Below, piece by piece: positions 1 to 11,895 of a DNA stretch of 64,000 bases. How positions within the stretch are numbered: position 1 is the first letter of the stretch; each line of letters opens with the position of its first letter. The translations under genes and the position numbers were made by a program. Under the pieces are notes generated by a model. It did not search any database, had not been told where the DNA came from, and worked only from the letters and a program-made list of their open reading frames with translations. Source of the stretch: Viola odorata (lineage: Eukaryota > Streptophyta > Magnoliopsida > Malpighiales > Violaceae); NCBI GenBank assembly GCA_963691705.1, contig OY829538.1:54525151-54589150 (forward strand). The letters run 5' to 3'.

Positions 1-2306
1 GTTATCACTTCTGAGGCCGCTCTTCGTGAGCATTTGGCCGCCCATAATGCTATCATCCCTGATGATTATAAGGCCAGTGTTGCGCCCGAGTCTCTAAGTT
101 TGAACAACGTTTTGACGGGCACTCGTAGGGTCATGTATGCGCAGATGTTCCGTTATGGTTTTCGCCTTCCCATTGACCCTTTTGTCCAGGAATTGCTTCT
201 TGCCAGCGATCTGTCTCCGGCCCAATTGTCCCCAAATGCATATTGTTGTGTTTATGCTTTTTTGGAGCTCTGTAAATACAAAAAGATTACTCCCCTTCCC
301 TTCTGCTGCTTAAATCTGGTTTTAAGCTGATGAAATGCCGGAGAGTGATAACGATATCGCCCCGCTTCCACGACGACTCTCTTAAGTCCTTTACTTGGAA
401 ACTCCTCCATATGGAGTCTTCCATTGATGGCTGGAAAAAGGAGTTTTTTGTGGTAGATATTCCTGAAGATCTTTGTTCCTGGTGGCGATCTGGGTTTAAC
501 CAAAACGTGGATGGCACCGCTTGGAGCCAGCCGGAGACCCTTCCGCAGCGTAAACAAGGCTGGTTAAACAAATTACTCGAACTGGAAATCAGCGTTCACA
601 TTCGCCAAGTGGCTTGTCGAATGGACATTCGTGGTTGTGTTAAATGTGAGTGCTGCGTTACTCCTTTCTTTGCTGTTACTGTTACTAACGCTGACGTTAT
701 TTTGTGCTTTCGCAGCGACGGATCCCAACTATAAACCCGAGAGCGTAAGGAGACGTTTGAGGAGGGCTCAAGAGAGAGAGGAAAAAGAGAGAGACGTTTC
801 CACGGAAGCAACTGATAATCCCACCAAACTTCCGGCCGCTTCCGCGAGCGTTGTCCAAGTGTCCTCTTCGGCCGACATTCCTTCGGGCGTTCCCCTCGTG
901 ACCGTCGCTGCTCCTCCTGCTCAGACTTCTTCTTCTTCCCAGGCCTCTAAGGCCATTGCCAAAGGAAAAAAGAAGAGAAAAACAAGAAACGTTGCCGCTC
1001 TCACACCTTCTCCGGACGCGGCAGGCTCTTCAGAAGTGCCTCCTTCCAACACTGCTGCGGTGAGGGTACTTTCTAGCCATCATAGGCTACATTTCCATTT
1101 CTGTTGTTGTTTAATTTCTTTCTTCTTTTCTTTCTGTATTTTGAATTATATTCTTGGCAGGACACTATCGCTGTTGCTACCTTCGCTCCTCCGTCAGACA
1201 ACATGGAGTTGAGTTATGCGCTGACCGGTTCCAGGAAGAGACAGCGCTCGGGAGACGAGGGCGGAAACCCCTCTTCATTTACTACCGGGGCAGAGAATAG
1301 GTCTGTGGATGGGTTTGACTCGATGGCCGCTCCTCAGGGAGAGAATCCTTTAGGATTTTTGGGGAATCTGGGCACTAGCGATACCTTGGAGGCTTCTCCC
1401 CATTCTTTCGGCGGTTCCGCTCATGTGTATCCATCCAATATGGGATACCAGGATGTCTCACAGGATTTCTCCGGCTATCAGCCTCATGGCGTTTATATCG
1501 CTTCAGGAGGTTCATCGTCACAGGTCCGCGCTCCATTTTCCTTGGGTTTTCTTCCTTCGCGTATCCCCCTCCGGGACCGTTTTGGTGAAGGAGGAGCCAC
1601 TTTTAGCTGTGTAGTAGATCTCGGCCCGCTGAGTGGGCCCGCTGCGGTGACCCATCAAATTGGATTATTTGATCTCCGGAATACTGCTTTGACCGCGTTA
1701 GGGGGTGACGGCTCCGATGAGGTTACAACTTTTCTAGCTTCTCAAGTATTGGCGTCTGTGCCAGAACGAGCAGCTTTTCTTTCGAGGTCTGTGCCGGACA
1801 GGGAAAACTCCGTACGCTCTTCTCTTTTTACCAACATGATGTCTTTCCATTATTGGGCGGAGGAAGTGCGAAGTCAAGCCGCTTCCCTCTCCTCCGCTTT
1901 GAAGGAATTGGAGCGGGAGCGGGATGAGAAGAAAAAGTGGCTGGAGGAGCAAACAAATTTATTGTTGGCTCATCGGGAGCAAGAAAAAGAGCAATCTGCC
2001 GCCTTAGCAGCGGAAAAGGCCAAAGTCATCGCTTTGGAGAATGAGAAATTATCCTGGGAGAATGAGAGATCGTCTCTGATCAAGGAGAAAGCTGCCCTGG
2101 AAGAAGAGTCAGCCGATAAGAGCATGTGGCATGTCGAACAGACTGCCATCACTTTAGTTGATTGTTTTGAGGAAGTCCACGGGGTCGATGCGTACAAACC
2201 CGATGAGGTCTTTGCCGCCTTTAAACGAAGATCAGGGCACATTAACGAGGAAGGCTTTCGCCAGGCCAAAGCTGCAGGCTGGAAAAGGAGGAACCCCGAA
2301 GGTTGA
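1..2306 (+). pseudogene. Antisense additional ORF of the gypsy element (putative gypsy-type transposon / Transposase_28-like), frameshifted
   Basis: Three exons can be read. Exon 1 runs from before the window to 645 (AAAT|GTGAGT), exon 2 is 716-1059 (CGCAG|CGACG to GCG|GTGAGG), and exon 3 is 1161-2306 (GGCAG|GACAC to TGA). The first exon resembles the plant domain called putative gypsy type transposon (Pfam Transposase_28): a globular segment with an FRLPIDPFVQELL motif. Exon 2 is Ser/Ala-rich with a basic KGKKKRKTR stretch that looks like a nuclear signal. Exon 3 has a long charged coiled coil (about 1880-2130) rich in E, K and A. Exon 1 changes frame between about 250 and 305: the reading continues as KSGFKLMKCRR in another frame, so this copy is broken. 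The gene converges on gag-pol (minus strand). Its function is unknown; Tat elements often carry such antisense ORFs. Confidence 0.7.
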
Positions 2307-3403
2307 TGCGCTTTGAGGCTTAATCGCTTTTCCCTTAGTGACCAATCATCATTAAGTTTTTGCTATTATTTTGACCATCACCGTTTGTAGCCCCCCTTAA
2401 ATATTTTGATATGTTCGGACAACTTTATCGCTGACTTTCTTTTTGTCTAGTTGTCTGTTTGCGAACTCCTTTGGCGTTATCTTCGCCATATTTATTCCAT
2501 GCGCTTTCTTTCCCGAACAGACCCTTAGCGTTCCTATCAAAATTACGGAACTCGGCCTTGGGCTAGCTTTCCCAGTGAGTCTGATGGTATCTCTTCTCAT
2601 GAGATCCTCGCTCTTTCCGCTGCCCGAAAAGTATTCTGCGCATTCTTAATTGTAAATTATCAGTAACAAAAACATGTTACGAGAGACAGTAATTACCCGT
2701 AGGAGCCTTTCCGCTGCCATCATAGGGCGTTACTCTGGAACCCGTGGAGAATCGCTTTCGCTATCAGCTCTATACTTCGCCAGGGATTACACATCTGGTT
2801 ACTAGCCGGGATTTCACGATTCTCCACGTTTCCCTGTTTTCACGATCGGCCCTTAAGTGCCTCATCTTAGTGAGCTGTTGGATCGGGACGGCTATCACAA
2901 GGCTAGGGAATTTTCACTTTTGGGCGTTGCCCTCACGTCTAGAACCGTGTCCTTCCTTAATGGCCTGGCTGCAGCAACCCAGCCGTTAAGATAGGAGTCT
3001 TGTTTCTAAATGGAGTTTCTATTTTTTGGGGCGTGTCTCTTCTTGATAGGCCGTCTCCACGAGAACGGTCCGTACAAGGAAAAGATTTTTCACTCCCAAA
3101 GATACCGGGTGGTGCCCTCACTTAATGAGCCGTTTGATCAAGATCGGTCATCACAAGGGTAGGACTTTTCACCCCCGGGGGCGTCTAGGATCTTTCAATC
3201 CGACGCTATTCAAGGTATGTTGGGTAGTGCCCTTACTTAGTGGGTCATCTGATCAAGACCGACCATCACAAGGATAGGACTTTTGACTTCCCCAAGATAC
3301 CCCCTTTTTATCTGCACAAGAGCAACCACAACAACCCACGAAAGCTCTCTCATCGAGCGTTAGTCATGGTTAGGGTCGGCATAAATCAAAGGTGCAGATA
3401 AAA
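2307..3403. repeat. Spacer between antisense ORF and pol with three diverged repeats
   Basis: No gene is visible. Three imperfect direct copies of a roughly 75-base unit lie at about 2855-2930, 3110-3190 and 3221-3295. Each contains a CTTAGTG-like start, GATC, ATCACAAGG and AGGACTTTT. Being the convergent 3' ends of two transcription units, the region may hold the terminators of both. Confidence 0.55.
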
Positions 3404-6400
3404 TTAAATTCTAGCATAATATAGCTTCAAGCGAGCGATATTCCAAGAGTTGGATAGGGGTGTACCATCGAGTGTCTCCAGACGATAGGCTCCTTTCCCG
3501 ACAACGTGGGTGACACGATATGGTCCTTCCCAATTCGGACTGAGTTTCCCCATTCGTTGTCCTACCGCTCGCTTGTCTCTGAGCACCAGGTCACCAGCTT
3601 TCAGCAATCGCTCTTTAATGCGCCTGTTATGATATCGGGCCATCTTTCGTTTATAATGTTGCGTTTTCAGAAGGATTTCTTCTCTGACTTCTGGTAACGC
3701 ATCCAGGTTAGCTCGTAACCTTTCCTCATTTAGTTCCTCACGAAAGTGGGCCACCCGTAGGCTCATGGTTCCAATTTCTACTGGTGTGACGACTTCGATC
3801 CCGAAGGCCAACGCGAAGGGCGTCTCCCCGGTACTAGTCTTAACGGTCATGCGGTATGCCCACATCACGTATGGTAGCTCGTCAGCCCATTTCTTTTTAG
3901 ACCCTTCTAGATTTTTCTTAATACCGCTGAGGATGCTCCGATTGGTCACTTCCGCTTGCCCATTAGTTTGCGGGTGAGCTACGGAGGAAAAACGTTGTTC
4001 AATTCCGAATTCTGAGCATTGGTCTTGAAAGAATTGGCTGGTGAACTGCGTCCCATTGTCGCTGACGAGGACACGGGGTACGCCAAATCTCATGATAACT
4101 TGATGTTTAAAGAAACGCAAGTTTTTTCTGCCGTGATTGTGGCGACCGCTTCAGCCTCTGCCCACTTAGGGAAATAGTCTACCGCCACTATCACAAATTT
4201 CAGTTGGGACCTTGCCTTTGGGAATGGACCTAGGATATCGATCCCCCATTTGGCGAAAGGACAAGGGGCGATAATTTCAGATATTTCGGTGGCAGGTCGC
4301 CGAGGAATTTTAGCAAACTCCTGGCACTTAGGGCAAGCTTGCACATAATTGTGGCAATCTCTTCGAATGGTGGGCCAATAGAATCCGGACCGGAAGACTT
4401 GTGCCGCCAGAGTATCGCCTGACATGTGCATACCACACACTCCTTCATGGATTTCGCGCAAGGTATGAAGACCCTCTTGCCCAGTTATACATTTAGCGGT
4501 AGGGTGAGAGAAACATCTCCGAACCAAATCCCCGTCATAGTACGTACAGCGGGCTGCCTGTTTCAATACCTTCTTCTTTTCAATGGTATCCTCAGGCAGT
4601 TCCTCGTGTTTCAAGTATTTGATTACGGGAATTCGCCAGTCGCTATCACGTTCCTCCACACATAAAGACGCTTGCTCCTCCATGAAGGATGGTACCGATA
4701 ACTCACGATAATATATGTCCTTGGGTATGAACGCTTCCGGGTTTGCGGCCAATTTCGCTAGGTTGTCTGCTTCAGCATTTTCCTCCCGGGGAATATGCTC
4801 AAAGCTGACTTGCATGCCCTCTTTCTTTATTTCCAACAATTCTCGCTTCACTTTGGCGAGATATTGAATCATGATGGGTTCTCGGGCCTGAGAGTGCCCC
4901 AAGACCTGGTCCATTATTAACTTGGAATCACCACAGATTTTTAGACGCAAGTCTCCTGTTCTTCCAGTATCATGCCTTCCTTTAGAAGAAAGCTCCTTTC
5001 CAATTCTGAGCCCGGCTAGTAACGCCTCATACTCTGCCGCGTTATTAGATAACAGCTGTAGGATTCGGATGGCGTATCGTATTTGCATATCATGCGGCCC
5101 ATTTATAAAGATTCCAGCTCCAGCCAGCTCTTGGTTTTTAGCCCCATCTACATGGACGATCCAGAGATCCGTATAGGTTTCCGGGAATGGGAGATCCATA
5201 TCGCCCCATTCCGCTTCAGGTACGCATTCTAAAGGATCCTCTGTAAAGGTGCATTCCGCTATGAAATCAGCCAGGATCTGAGCCTTTACAGACGGTCTAG
5301 ACTGATACCTCAATCCATACTGTTCCAATTCGAGTGCCCAGATCAACATCCTTCCGGAAAATTCAGGCTTTCGAAAGATCCTTTTTAAAGGTTGGTCTGT
5401 GAGTACGATGACGGAATAAGACTGAAAGTATCGGTTCATTTTGCGGGTGGCTTGTATAAGAGCGAACGCTATCTTTTCGATTCGGGCGTACCGCAATTCC
5501 GCATCTTTAAGAACGTGGCTCACAAAATAGACTGGGCGATGAGAGTGGTTGTCGTCGCGAACAAGGACGGCACTGACCACTTCGTCTGCAGCGCCAAGAT
5601 ACAAATATAAGGTATCGCCTGCCTCGGGCCTTGTCAATAATAAATCAGACGACAGATAATCTTTCAGGCCGATAAATGCTTCCTCACAGTCAGGGGTCCA
5701 CCCGAACGAAGCTTTTTTCCGTATAACTTTGAAAAAAGGGAGACATTTCTCTCCTTGCTTAGAAATGAATCGTCTAAGGGCGATGACTCGCCCTGTGAGT
5801 CTTTGTACTTCTTTGACTGTTCTGGGCGATATCATGTCTTGTATCGCTTTGATCTTCAAAGGGTTAGGCAGAATACCCTTTTGGCTAACGACGTAGCCCA
5901 AGAATTTTCCCGTTTGGAATTCGAACATGCATTTTCGGGGATTCAGCTTCATGCGATACCTTTTCATTACATCAAAGACTTCCTTTAATTCTCGTAGGTG
6001 ATCTTGAAAACTCGTACTTTTTACCAATATATCATCGACGTACGCCTCTACGTTCCTCCCAATTTGTTCTTCAAATATTTTGTTGGCCATTCGTTGGAAC
6101 GTTGCCCCGGCGTTTTTCAATCCGAATGGCATCGCCGTGTAACAGTATGTGGCATTTGGAGTGAGAAACACAGTCTTTTCTTCATCTTCCCGGGCCATGG
6201 GAATTTGATGGTATCCGGAGTTGGCATCCAGTGAGCTTAAATAAGCGTATCCAGCAGTCTGATCAACCAACTGATCTATTCGAGGAAGCGGGTAACAATC
6301 TTTAGGGCAGGCATCATTTAAATCAGTAAAGTCGATGCACATGCGCCAATCCCCATTGGGCTTAGGAACAAGAACGGGGTTCGCTAGCCAGGTGGGATAT

Positions 6401-7420
6401 TGAACTTCACGAATGAATCCTGCATCGAGGAGCTTCGCTACCTCTTTATCCACGGCCAACGCCTTTTCATTAGAGAACGCACGCCGTTTTTGCTGTACTG
6501 GCCTGGCCTCTGGGTCCACATTGAGCCGATGTTCGGCTATTTCACGCGATATTCCTGGCATATCCGCGGGTTTCCACGCGAAGTCTCCTTGGCATTTATT
6601 CAGTAGCCGGGCCAGTTGGAGGTTTTCCGCTGGGCTAAGTTTTTCACTAATCAGGAAACTTGCCTCCTCTATTCCGATCGCTGGAACGGGCACCATCTTG
6701 TCCAGAGGTTGGGCACGCTTTTCATCGCTTTGTTCATAGGGGTTTGCCGCTATACACACGTACCTATCGCAGCTTCTCTGGGTCATGAGCGAATAGCATT
6801 CAGCTGCTAGTTTTTGATCACCCTTTATGGTTACCACCCCATCCCAGGAGGGATATTTCATCTTCAGATGCTTCTGAGATATCACTGCGCCAAAGCGGTT
6901 AAGGAAAGGTCGTCCGAGTACGACATTGTAGGGCAAATTCAGATCCACGACAAGGAATAACAAGTTCTCTGATCGCTTGTAGGTGTCTTCTCGGAAATAT
7001 ATAGGTAGGGTAATCACCCCCGTAACAGGGATTGGAACTCCATCAACGCCGATTATAGGCCGTTTACTAGGTGTTAACTCATTAGTAGGGCGTTTCATGA
7101 GGTTGTAGGCTTCCAGCGAAAAGAGATTCACCGCACTCCCATTATCAATGAGAGTTCTTCTGATTCCATGGCTAGCGATGACGGGCGTAACTACCAAAGC
7201 ATCATTGTGTGGGTAGACGACGCCTTTCTCATCTTCTTCAGAAAAGGACAGTACCATTCGATCTAAAATGCCTATCGCATCTCCTTTTTTCATCGTGTCA
7301 TCTCGTGCGTGTTTGTCTCCTTTCGGGAACGTCAGCTGCTCTGACTCGTCCATATAGGGAGTTCCTCCCGCAATGATATTAATCATGGGGATATACTCGT
7401 CATCAACCGTAAGAGCTTCC
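3404..7420 (-). pseudogene. Gypsy pol: protease, RT, RNase H, second RNase H, integrase (1-base frameshift)
   Basis: Pol is the left part of one long frame. Visible in order: an aspartic protease with IDNGSAVNL (about 7130-7145; DNGSA replaces the commoner DTGS); reverse transcriptase with RMCIDFTDLNDACPKD and the catalytic YVDD (6031-6042); a first RNase H; a second, plant-type RNase H beginning WIVHVDGAKNQ (near 5150) with EYEALLAGL; and integrase with an HHCC zinc finger (about 4330-4460), the first Asp in WGIDILGPFP, the second in VSDNGTQF (about 4050-4066) and the Glu in HPQTNGQAEV. At about 4110, next to an A6 run, the frame shifts by one base, separating the integrase N-terminus (frame ending 4090) from its C-terminal part (4120-3404). 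The second RNase H places the element in the Tat clade. Confidence 0.9.
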
Positions 7421-9324
7421 CTATCTTTCCCTCCGGGAATATTATCCTTTTGCGGGTCGTGAGGAGGAACGGGTCGTTCATCCGCCGTCCTTTTCCTGAG
7501 ATTATTGCGGGCATCTTCTCTTATCTGGGTGGCGAATTCTCCCAAATATTCTTCTTCAACCAATCGTTCTATCGCCGCTTTTAAGTCTCTACACGCCTCC
7601 GTGGAATGGCCTCTGGCTTTGTGGAATTTACAATAAGCATTTTCTCTTCTCCCTAAAAACACTCCTGGTTTTGCAGGCGCGGGGTAGCGGATGGGAAGGT
7701 TTCGCTGTTCCGCTATCGCTAAAATTTTGGCCCTTGGCACATTGAGGGAAGGAAAATCCGGGTCGTACGTTCGATTTTTAAAAGAATCCCCGCGCCGCCG
7801 AGTGGGGGAGCCACTGGTTTTTCCCTTCAGAAAATTACCCCTTTGTCTGTCAGAGGTCTTGGGGATATGATCCTTCCGCCTAGCGTAATCATCGATAAAA
7901 TGGTCATCGGGTAGAGGCTTCGCAGGAGCAGCAATGATTTGAGATGCCCCCTGCGGCAGACTGTATGTTCGATCTCTGTTTTCTTCTTCTTCCATTTTCG
8001 CGTAATTGTGGGCTTTAAGTCTCAACGCGTCTAAAGTCACTGGGGGGTCCACCATAAGTGCGTCTTTCAGCTTCCCATAACGGCAATTTCTTTTTAGAGC
8101 TTCTATAGCAAAATCGATAGTAACACCCGGCGTTAAGGACATTTCCAGATCGAAGCGGCTGAGAAAATCCTTCAAGGATTCTTGAGGCATTCGCTGTATG
8201 TCAAATAACGCGGCGGCAGATTTTCTGATTGGAATTGCGGTGCTAAATCTGCTCCGAAATTTAGATTCTAACTGTGAGAAATTACTAATGGATCCACCAG
8301 GGAGACCTTCAAACCAGAGACGCGCAACGCCCGATAGCGTCATAACAAATATTTGGCATAGTGTCGCATCGCTATGGGTCTGAAACTGAACAAAATCTTT
8401 CACTTTATTGATATGTGAGATGGGATCTTTCGTACCATCATAAGTGTCAGTGGGAAGCTTTACACGTCGACTGACTCGGTGACGCCTTATGCGACGGCTA
8501 AATGGGTGGCCCGATGTATCATCAAGAATTTCACGTGCTTGACGCGGGGGAGACATGTCAGCTTGACGCCCTCTATCTCGCGGTTCTGGAGTAAGATGTC
8601 GCCTAGGAGATCGACTGCGACTCCTGCGCGAACGACTTCGATACCTTCGGCTACTGGACCTGTCACTGTATTCAGGAGACAAACTTCTGTGGACTCCTTC
8701 CCTCCGTCCGTCCCACCGGTTCCTAACCCCCTCAAGTTGCCTGTCTCATTGTAGGAGGAGACCTTGCGACATTTGCGGTACATAAGCCTCTACTCTTCCT
8801 TGAGCAAGCTGCTCAGCGCTGCTCAGAGGATTTCCAGCAGGTAAAGGCATCTGGAGGTTTTCTGAAAACAACGGTGACAAAGGTCGTTCAGCGACAATAG
8901 ATGGAGTAAACATGATGCGAGGAGGGAGACCAGATCCAGAAGCACCGGGAGTGCCTCTTGTGGCCATTTCAGTCAAATATTCCAGTCGAGAATGAAGGGT
9001 CGCTATTTCCATTGCGAAAGGATGTTCACGGTTGAGTGTATATTCTCTCGAAAGAGGAGTGGAGAAGTCGGATCCCGCCATCTGAGATGACAAAATGTCT
9101 GTTTGCGAGGAGACCACTCCTCCAGCAATTCCAGCCGAATGGTCCAGAGGTCCTGAAATAATTGGTTGTGTCGTCATAGAGAGATCAGCAGTAGCAAAGG
9201 GAAAAAGCCGCCTGCGGATTTGGAAAGGGATATTAGAGGATGATGATCGGATCGACTCCGATCCTGTGATCATGACCATTCCAATCTTCCGACTAAACGG
9301 AGCTTGGCTATTAAGGACGCTCAC
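7421..9324 (-). pseudogene. Gypsy gag with one in-frame TGA
   Basis: The frame opens at an ATG at 9324 directly downstream of the primer-binding site and stays in frame with pol down to about 4110, interrupted only by TGA at 8746-8748. The first 192 residues are low-complexity and Ser/Pro-rich. After the stop come an RS-rich stretch (SRSRRSRSRSPRR), the retrotransposon gag core (FVMTLSGVARLWFEGLPGGS) and a modified zinc knuckle C-x2-H-x4-H-x4-C (about 7590-7635). There is no ATG just after the TGA (the downstream frame's first start-like codon is TTG at 8682), so the two halves are one gene. The TGA is either a nonsense mutation or a read-through site. Confidence 0.8.
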
Positions 9325-9337
9325 TTAATATACCAAA

Positions 9338-9356
9338 GCTCTCAATGAAAGCACCA
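9338..9356 (-). promoter_or_regulatory. Primer-binding site of the gypsy element
   Basis: On the minus strand TGGTGCTTTCATTGAGAGC begins two bases after the LTR end, where a tRNA 3' end (CCA) pairs to prime minus-strand DNA. The tRNA species was not determined. Confidence 0.55.
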
Positions 9357-9358
9357 TT

Positions 9359-9901
9359 TGATAAGATTCAATGTCAATCTTGTGAGATTCTGCGTCGTGA
9401 GCGATCGGAACGGTGGTGAGTGGCGGCGGGTGTACCTGCAAGGCGCCGGAGGGGGAGCTCCGGCGTAGACACTCCGATGCTTAAGTTAGTTCTGGTTTTA
9501 AGAGTAGTAGAGGTTTCTCTAGGTGAGCTTGACCTTACCCTGATTGTGAAAAATGGTGGGGTATTTATAGATCTGGACAGCGATACCTGGCGATATCAAA
9601 GAGGGCGCCGTTTGATGATGACGTCACAGGCGATATTAGTGGATGACGTCATGGGCGATGTCTAATGGGGCTGCCGGGAGCGATAACCTAGTGGGTCCCT
9701 AGGATGGGATGACGCCGTGCGTATAGAATTGCGTGAGTCCCCCCCCCCCCCCCCCCCCCCCCCGCGCTGAAGTCGACCATCCTAGGAATCCTTCGCTGAT
9801 CCTTAGGAGATACAGGGATGTCTTTATGGAGCTCAGGGGGATCCGTTCCGATAAGAACCGTTTGTGCAGTAGGACCGTTAGGACTATCTCGATTGTTATC
9901 A
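9359..9901 (-). repeat. 5' LTR of the gypsy element (543 bp)
   Basis: Bounded by TGATAAGATT on the left and its inverted match TGTTATCA on the right. The minus strand carries a TATAAATA box at 9562-9569, consistent with a promoter reading into gag. A related LTR occurs at 14954-15511 (shared block CACTCCGATGCTTAAGT). The flanking duplication cannot be tested because the other LTR is outside the window. It contains a run of 25 C (9739-9763). Confidence 0.8.
9739..9763. repeat. Poly-C homopolymer (25 bases) in the LTR
   Basis: Twenty-five C in a row in the U3-like half of the LTR. The related LTR at 14954-15511 has only seven C at the same place (AGACCCCCCCGCTGATG), so this is a local expansion or a sequencing-length artefact. 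Confidence 0.9.
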
Positions 9902-10596
9902 AGATCCCATAGTAAATATGGTTTTGCCTTAAATAATGGATTAATGATAGATTGTTAGCTGTAGTATGTACAACAATATCATGACCATGGTTATGGAACG
10001 TTCAACCAAGATAGCCAAAGGCTTTGATAATTCTGTGACTCTTTCTTCATTTTCATATCCTCAACATGTGCTTATACTCGAAAAATTTCAACATTCACAC
10101 TCTTATTATGGGGGGCAATAAGAAAATAAATGATCATTTGCTTACTTTCCTTACTCCTTTTTTTACCCAACATCGACACAAAAATAAGGGGAATAAGATG
10201 GTGAAAATAATAGTTGTAATAATTATAACTCTTATTATGATCACCCTAGACATTTATTTTTGGAATAGATAATGTATGTGTATATTGGTATGTACATTTT
10301 TCATTATTTTGATTTGCAAAGTTTTTCTTATTAGAGATGATTGTGTGTGTAAAATTTAAATAAGAAATTTTTATTTTTAATTAAAGTTTGTTATTCATAC
10401 TTTATTATTTATTGACAAAAGTTAATAATTTATATATTTATTTAATTAAAAGTAATAATTATCTCTAAGCTGATTTTTTTTTAACATTTATAAATTACTA
10501 ATGCTGCGGTTATTATGTTATACCGTTATTTTTTCAAATTTTCAATTATTACGAATTTTGTTACATTAATTGTTATTGTTATTTAAAATCATGTGC
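9902..10596. other. AT-rich spacer, no gene seen
   Basis: Short ORFs only. The sequence is strongly AT-rich between the gypsy LTR and the mariner-like terminus; I see no domain, TIR pair or RNA gene. Confidence 0.6.
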
Positions 10597-10790
10597 TACT
10601 CCCTCTGGCTTAATATAATTGACGCCCCTAGGCCATTTCCCAACAGGCCGAAATACTTGACACCTCGTGCGTCGTGTAGATTTCCCTCTGTTGTTTTACT
10701 TTTTTACCCCTCGAACGACACGTCGTTTACGGTTAGAGCTGACGTGTCACACGACTTCGTGGTGGGAAATGAAATTCAAAGGACTGCAAA

Positions 10791-11492
10791 ATGAAATTCA
10801 CAAAATTGATTTCAAAGCAGCCATCTTCTCTCAATTCTTTCCCTCGCAAATCCATTTCCTCCCATCTGAAAAAAAAATTCCAAGAAATGGAGGGATATTA
10901 TTATCAGGATTCACAAGAAGACAACTACTTTCACTTTGATAGCGCCGAGAATATGGTTGTGCCAGTCACCATTGCCGTTGACGACACGGGGATGGGTTTG
11001 ATTGAAGATGAAAAGGCCGGGTCTGACGAAATTATTGAAGATACGTATGAGAAGGATGAGAATGCAAGCTTAATTGAGGACGTCGATGGGCAAGAAGAGA
11101 GTTCCTTGTTGAAGGTTAGTGGCGGAGAATACAACGATGGGCACAATGGACCGAGGGGGCATCCTATTTTTAGGGTTTGTAAATCTGCAATCAGAGTGAG
11201 AGAGGTAAAACCCAAACCCCCTATGGATTTTGATCTTAATGAATTACCTATGCTGGAAACATCTCCCCCTTTCTCTCCTAGAGTTGAGGAAATCCATACA
11301 TTTGATTTGAATAAACGACCAGCTGTTGATGGTGATGAAGGGATACTCGAGATGTCCACAGTTGACGTCGATGAAGAAAGGGACTTTGACCTCAACAAAT
11401 TGCCAACTGCTGGTCGCTGGAAGTTTTCAGATGGTGTAGACGAGAGGGAATTCATCCTAATGCTGCGCATCTTTGTACCAGGTTTCCATTAG
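10791..11492 (+). CDS. Acidic protein with three DLNxxP (EAR-type) motifs
   Basis: 233 codons from the first ATG (10791). An in-frame ATG at 10887 (MEGYYYQDSQED), just downstream of a basic Ser/Lys-rich leader, is an equally good start. The middle is acidic. The C-terminal third carries DLNELP (residues 148-153), DLNKRP (172-177) and DLNKLP (200-205), each preceded by Phe. DLNxxP is an EAR-type repression motif known to bind TOPLESS-family corepressors; here that role is inferred only from the motif. No DNA-binding domain is visible. The ORF begins about 190 bases inside the mariner-like terminus at 10599 and is opposite in strand to the transposase. It may continue in a further exon, since the end (CTTTGTACCAG then GTTTCC) is ambiguous. 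Confidence 0.55.
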   Translation: MKFTKLISKQPSSLNSFPRKSISSHLKKKFQEMEGYYYQDSQEDNYFHFDSAENMVVPVTIAVDDTGMGLIEDEKAGSDEIIEDTYEKDENASLIEDVDGQEESSLLKVSGGEYNDGHNGPRGHPIFRVCKSAIRVREVKPKPPMDFDLNELPMLETSPPFSPRVEEIHTFDLNKRPAVDGDEGILEMSTVDVDEERDFDLNKLPTAGRWKFSDGVDEREFILMLRIFVPGFH

Positions 11493-11895
11493 TTAAATTA
11501 ATTACGTTTATGATTAAGTATTATGGTGATGAACAATTTTGCGTTATCGTTCATCCATGCCTTGTGTATATTCTGGATTTATGTTGCCAGAATTTAGAAC
11601 ACCCTGTAAGTAAGTAGGTTATGGCTTTTGTGCATTTTCTGAAAAGTTTATGTAAATATGAATATCATCAATATAAACTTGTATGTTTCCCACTCCAATT
11701 TAGAGTTTATGATGCCCTCTGGGAATTTAGTTTATCTTACAATATGTGACATTGTGTGTGCTTATGTATGTGATTTAGTAGGGTTTTGTGTTGCATACAT
11801 AAGAGTTAAATATAACAGACACTAAGCAATTCTGAAACAGAAGACTTTTATTGAGTTGAAGGCCAGGTACATAAAGGAGAGCCTACATACACAGT
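11493..11895. other. Non-coding spacer between two convergent ORFs
   Basis: AT-rich sequence lying at the 3' ends of the DLN ORF (plus) and the helical ORF (minus). I see no domain or repeat. Confidence 0.5.

Larger units (their letters stand above)
1..9901 (-). mobile_element. Ty3/gypsy LTR retrotransposon, Tat/Retand-like, 3' end outside window
   Basis: The element reads right to left: 5' LTR (9359-9901), primer-binding site (9338-9356), gag, protease, reverse transcriptase, RNase H, a second plant-type RNase H, integrase (ending 3404), a repeat-rich spacer, and then an additional gene on the opposite strand (1-2306). The 3' LTR must lie left of base 1. A second RNase H plus an antisense gene between pol and the 3' LTR is the arrangement known for the Tat lineage (Grande, Retand). 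The coding region has one in-frame stop and one frameshift, so this copy is probably not autonomous. Confidence 0.88.
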
